5,341 nt of DNA. Origin: HGM10836 sp045580645 (lineage in GTDB: Bacteria; Bacillota_I; Bacilli_A; RF39; UBA660). The translations under genes were made by a program, and so were the position numbers. The notes below the pieces were generated by a model. The model worked only from the letters and a program-made list of their open reading frames with translations. It was not told the DNA's origin and made no database searches. The stretch's first letter is position 1. Every line of letters begins with the position of its first letter. Of the stretch, positions 3,326 to 5,341 are shown one piece after another. The stretch spans positions 1-5,341 of the forward strand of contig JAZNOG010000089.1 in NCBI GenBank assembly GCA_045580645.1, given 5' to 3'.

Positions 3326-5341
3326 TTATTTTCTTTTATTACCATTTAAATCATAATATTTAAAAAATATATCTGATGCTTTTTTTGAAATTCTAGTATT
3401 TACATCTGTTTTATAGTAACCACGATTAGGATTTTGAACATTTGGAGAAGATGCTACAATCGACATAATTGGTTTATTATATGGCGCATAACCAATAAAA
3501 TTATTAGAGATTGTTTCACTATCTATAATTCCATCACCATTAGTATCAATAAAACTCTCACTTGTTCCTGTTTTTCCTGCTGGTTTATACTTACTTGTAA
3601 AATATCCATAACTACCAGTCCCATAAGTCATTACTTTTCTAAAACCAAGTTTTACTCTATTCATATATTTATCTTTAGTTTCAACTTCGTTTAATATAAC
3701 AGGAGATATATCATATAAAACTTCCTTTTCTTCACCATCTTTTAAAACACTTTTTAAAAAATGAGGTTTTATTCTTTTTCCTCCATTTGCAATAGTAGAT
3801 ACATATTGTGATAACTGAAGTGGTGTATATGTATCATATTGTCCAATAGAAAAATTTATAAGTAAATCTCCAGCTCTATTATCTCCTTTATAACCATCTT
3901 CTTCCATAGGAAAATCTATACCAGTTTTAACACCTAATCCAAATTGATAAAATATATTTCTATAAGTATCAAAAGCTTTTTCATCTATTTTAAGTGTTTT
4001 GTTATAACCATAATTAAAACCACCAACTTTCATTGCTATTTTATATTGATAAACATTACTAGAATACGCGAGTGCCTCAACATCATTTATAGTGCCAAGA
4101 GTTGTCCATGAACATTTACTGGGCAAATTATATAGTTTTATACATTCATCTATCATAGTTGTTCCTATTTTTATAGCATTTGTATTATAACCCACTATCA
4201 TACTAGCGCCTTTTACAACTGAACCAGGCGTAACAGTAGATAACATCGCACCAGTGCCATTATCATATATCTCATAACCTTTTTTTGTTTTTATTAAATT
4301 TCTGCCAACCATTGAATATATTTCCCCATTATTTGGATTTTGAATAACAATAAAACTACCAGTATAAAATTCTGTATTTGCTTCACTTTTTGTTTTTAAT
4401 ATTTCCTTATCCAACATTTTTTCTATTTCTTTTTGCATTTTTATATCAATAGATAAAACTATATCATTACCTTTTTTTCCCTCACTTACAAGTTCAAGTG
4501 TTCCATCCTCTAAAACTTTATACTTTGCTTTTTCTCCTTTTAATATTTCTTCATATTCTTTTTCAAGACCCGAAATACCAACTCTATCATCTAAAAAATA
4601 ACCCTTTTCCAAATAATAATCTAAATTATCACTAGGTAAACCTTGTTCTTTTGTTGAAACGCTTCCTAATATATCCCTTAAAGTATCATCATATAAATAT
4701 ATTCTATCCCATTCTAATTCTGTTTTAAAACCTTTTAAAGTATTACTATTTTCTAAAATATAAGCATATTCTTTTTCAGTTGCATTTGTTTTGATTTGTT
4801 TTTCTTCATAATAATAACCATTATTCATTAAATAATATAAATAAGCAGCTTTTTTATCTTTTTCTTCAAAAACTTTTAAATCTTCTTTAGTAATTCTTTC
4901 TATCTTAAGTTCATATATATCATCAATAGTTAATTTTCTATTTTCTAAATCCTCATATTCTTTAGTAGTTATTTTTTTATTTCCATCTTCTTCATATAAT
5001 AATAAATAAAATTCTTTTAAATTTCTCATACTAATTTTTTCATAATTTAAAGATAAAATATTACTCATCTTATAAGCTAAAGATATTTCTTCTTCCTTTG
5101 TTATTGAATTATCTTTTTTATAATAAATACTTTTTACTGAAGTATTATCCACGAGTAAATTATAATTTCTATCATAAATTCTTCCACGTGGAGCACTTTT
5201 TCCATATACATAAGTATTTGTTTTGCTATTTAAAAGCATTTTATAATAATCTCCTCTTATAATATTCAAATAACATATTCTTAAAAAAATACATGTAAAA
5301 ACAAAAATAATAAAAAAACTTATTATTTTTATCTTTTTATC
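3326..5341 (-). CDS. PBP2-type class B penicillin-binding protein, 5' end cut by the window
   Basis: This is a monofunctional D,D-transpeptidase that cross-links peptidoglycan, anchored in the membrane and acting outside it. The frame is open from base 5341 (672 codons before the stop) and begins DKKIKIISFFIIFVF, a membrane anchor running to RICYLNIIRGDYY, as in this family. Counting residues from the TTG at 5269, the N-terminal pedestal includes APRGRIYDRN (26-35), a helical insert with ITKEDLKVF (126-134), WDR then LRDILGSVS (197-205), and GLPSDNLDYYLEKGY (210-224) with DDRVG and GLEKEYE. That pattern matches the Bacilli elongation PBPs (B. subtilis PbpA/PbpH type). The transpeptidase domain has SVVK with nucleophile Ser350 and Lys353, SSN (403-405) and KTGTSE (566-571). 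No PASTA domain follows. A DTNGDGIID loop (575-583) lies just after KTG. The partner would be a RodA-type glycosyltransferase, not seen here. Identity is sure; the exact paralogue is not. Confidence 0.95.
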   Translation of the reverse strand, partial: DKKIKIISFFIIFVFTCIFLRICYLNIIRGDYYKMLLNSKTNTYVYGKSAPRGRIYDRNYNLLVDNTSVKSIYYKKDNSITKEEEISLAYKMSNILSLNYEKISMRNLKEFYLLLYEEDGNKKITTKEYEDLENRKLTIDDIYELKIERITKEDLKVFEEKDKKAAYLYYLMNNGYYYEEKQIKTNATEKEYAYILENSNTLKGFKTELEWDRIYLYDDTLRDILGSVSTKEQGLPSDNLDYYLEKGYFLDDRVGISGLEKEYEEILKGEKAKYKVLEDGTLELVSEGKKGNDIVLSIDIKMQKEIEKMLDKEILKTKSEANTEFYTGSFIVIQNPNNGEIYSMVGRNLIKTKKGYEIYDNGTGAMLSTVTPGSVVKGASMIVGYNTNAIKIGTTMIDECIKLYNLPSKCSWTTLGTINDVEALAYSSNVYQYKIAMKVGGFNYGYNKTLKIDEKAFDTYRNIFYQFGLGVKTGIDFPMEEDGYKGDNRAGDLLINFSIGQYDTYTPLQLSQYVSTIANGGKRIKPHFLKSVLKDGEEKEVLYDISPVILNEVETKDKYMNRVKLGFRKVMTYGTGSYGYFTSKYKPAGKTGTSESFIDTNGDGIIDSETISNNFIGYAPYNKPIMSIVASSPNVQNPNRGYYKTDVNTRISKKASDIFFKYYDLNGNKRK

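Noticed and set aside
3311..3340. Hairpin around the PBP2 stop codon
   Set aside because: ATAAAAGAA can pair with TTCTTTTTAT with one bulge, but the loop is large, there are few G-C pairs and no T-run follows, so a terminator is not supported.
3434..3694. Open plus-strand frame opposite the PBP2 transpeptidase domain
   Set aside because: It covers the complement of the KTG region and its Ile/Asn/Thr/Cys-rich product looks like a shadow frame.
258..5341. Reassignment of TGA to Trp, as in some AT-rich relatives
   Set aside because: No in-frame TGA occurs in any of the genes, and the Trp codons checked (such as PBP2 Trp187 and PHP Trp287) are TGG.

Overview
The window is very AT-rich bacterial DNA in which every convincing gene lies on the minus strand, so transcription runs from right to left. 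The rplU-prp-rpmA block has a recognisable L21 leader, and rpmA encodes an N-terminally extended L27 next to its processing protease Prp. With a Bacilli-type class B penicillin-binding protein, this points to a walled, low-GC member of the Bacillota, most likely class Bacilli (for example an uncultured Erysipelotrichia- or RF39-like gut lineage; that rank is inference). The code looks standard: the Trp codons checked are TGG, and all six visible stops are TAA or TAG.

Layout in transcription order: (1) 5341-3326, a PBP2-type transpeptidase cut by the window edge at its 5' end; its frame stays open to base 5341 and includes the membrane anchor. (2) 3269-2400, a PHP-family metallo-phosphoesterase 56 bases after it with no terminator between, followed by a hairpin/T-run terminator at 2401-2373. 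(3) 2260-1352, a TPR-like repeat protein with near-identical 99-bp tandem units and a C-terminal part I do not recognise; it has its own ribosome site and perhaps its own promoter. (4) A strong promoter (1289-1261), the L21 leader RNA (about 1253-1173), then rplU, prp and rpmA, closed by an AT-rich hairpin terminator overlapping the rpmA stop (265-236). (5) 153-1, the 5' end of a further minus-strand gene that runs off the left edge: a good ribosome site, about 30 residues, then a membrane helix.

The ribosomal block is a self-contained module. L21 and L27 are large-subunit proteins, and Prp, encoded between them, removes the first ten residues of L27 before it can function. PBP2 serves peptidoglycan synthesis during elongation. 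Having PBP2 near rplU fits the common Bacillota order in which mre/min/pbp genes precede rplU-prp-rpmA; here the TPR and PHP genes sit between the two blocks, and the gene after rpmA is not the usual obgE. I see no mobile element, CRISPR array, tRNA or rRNA. No gap without a gene reaches 300 bases.
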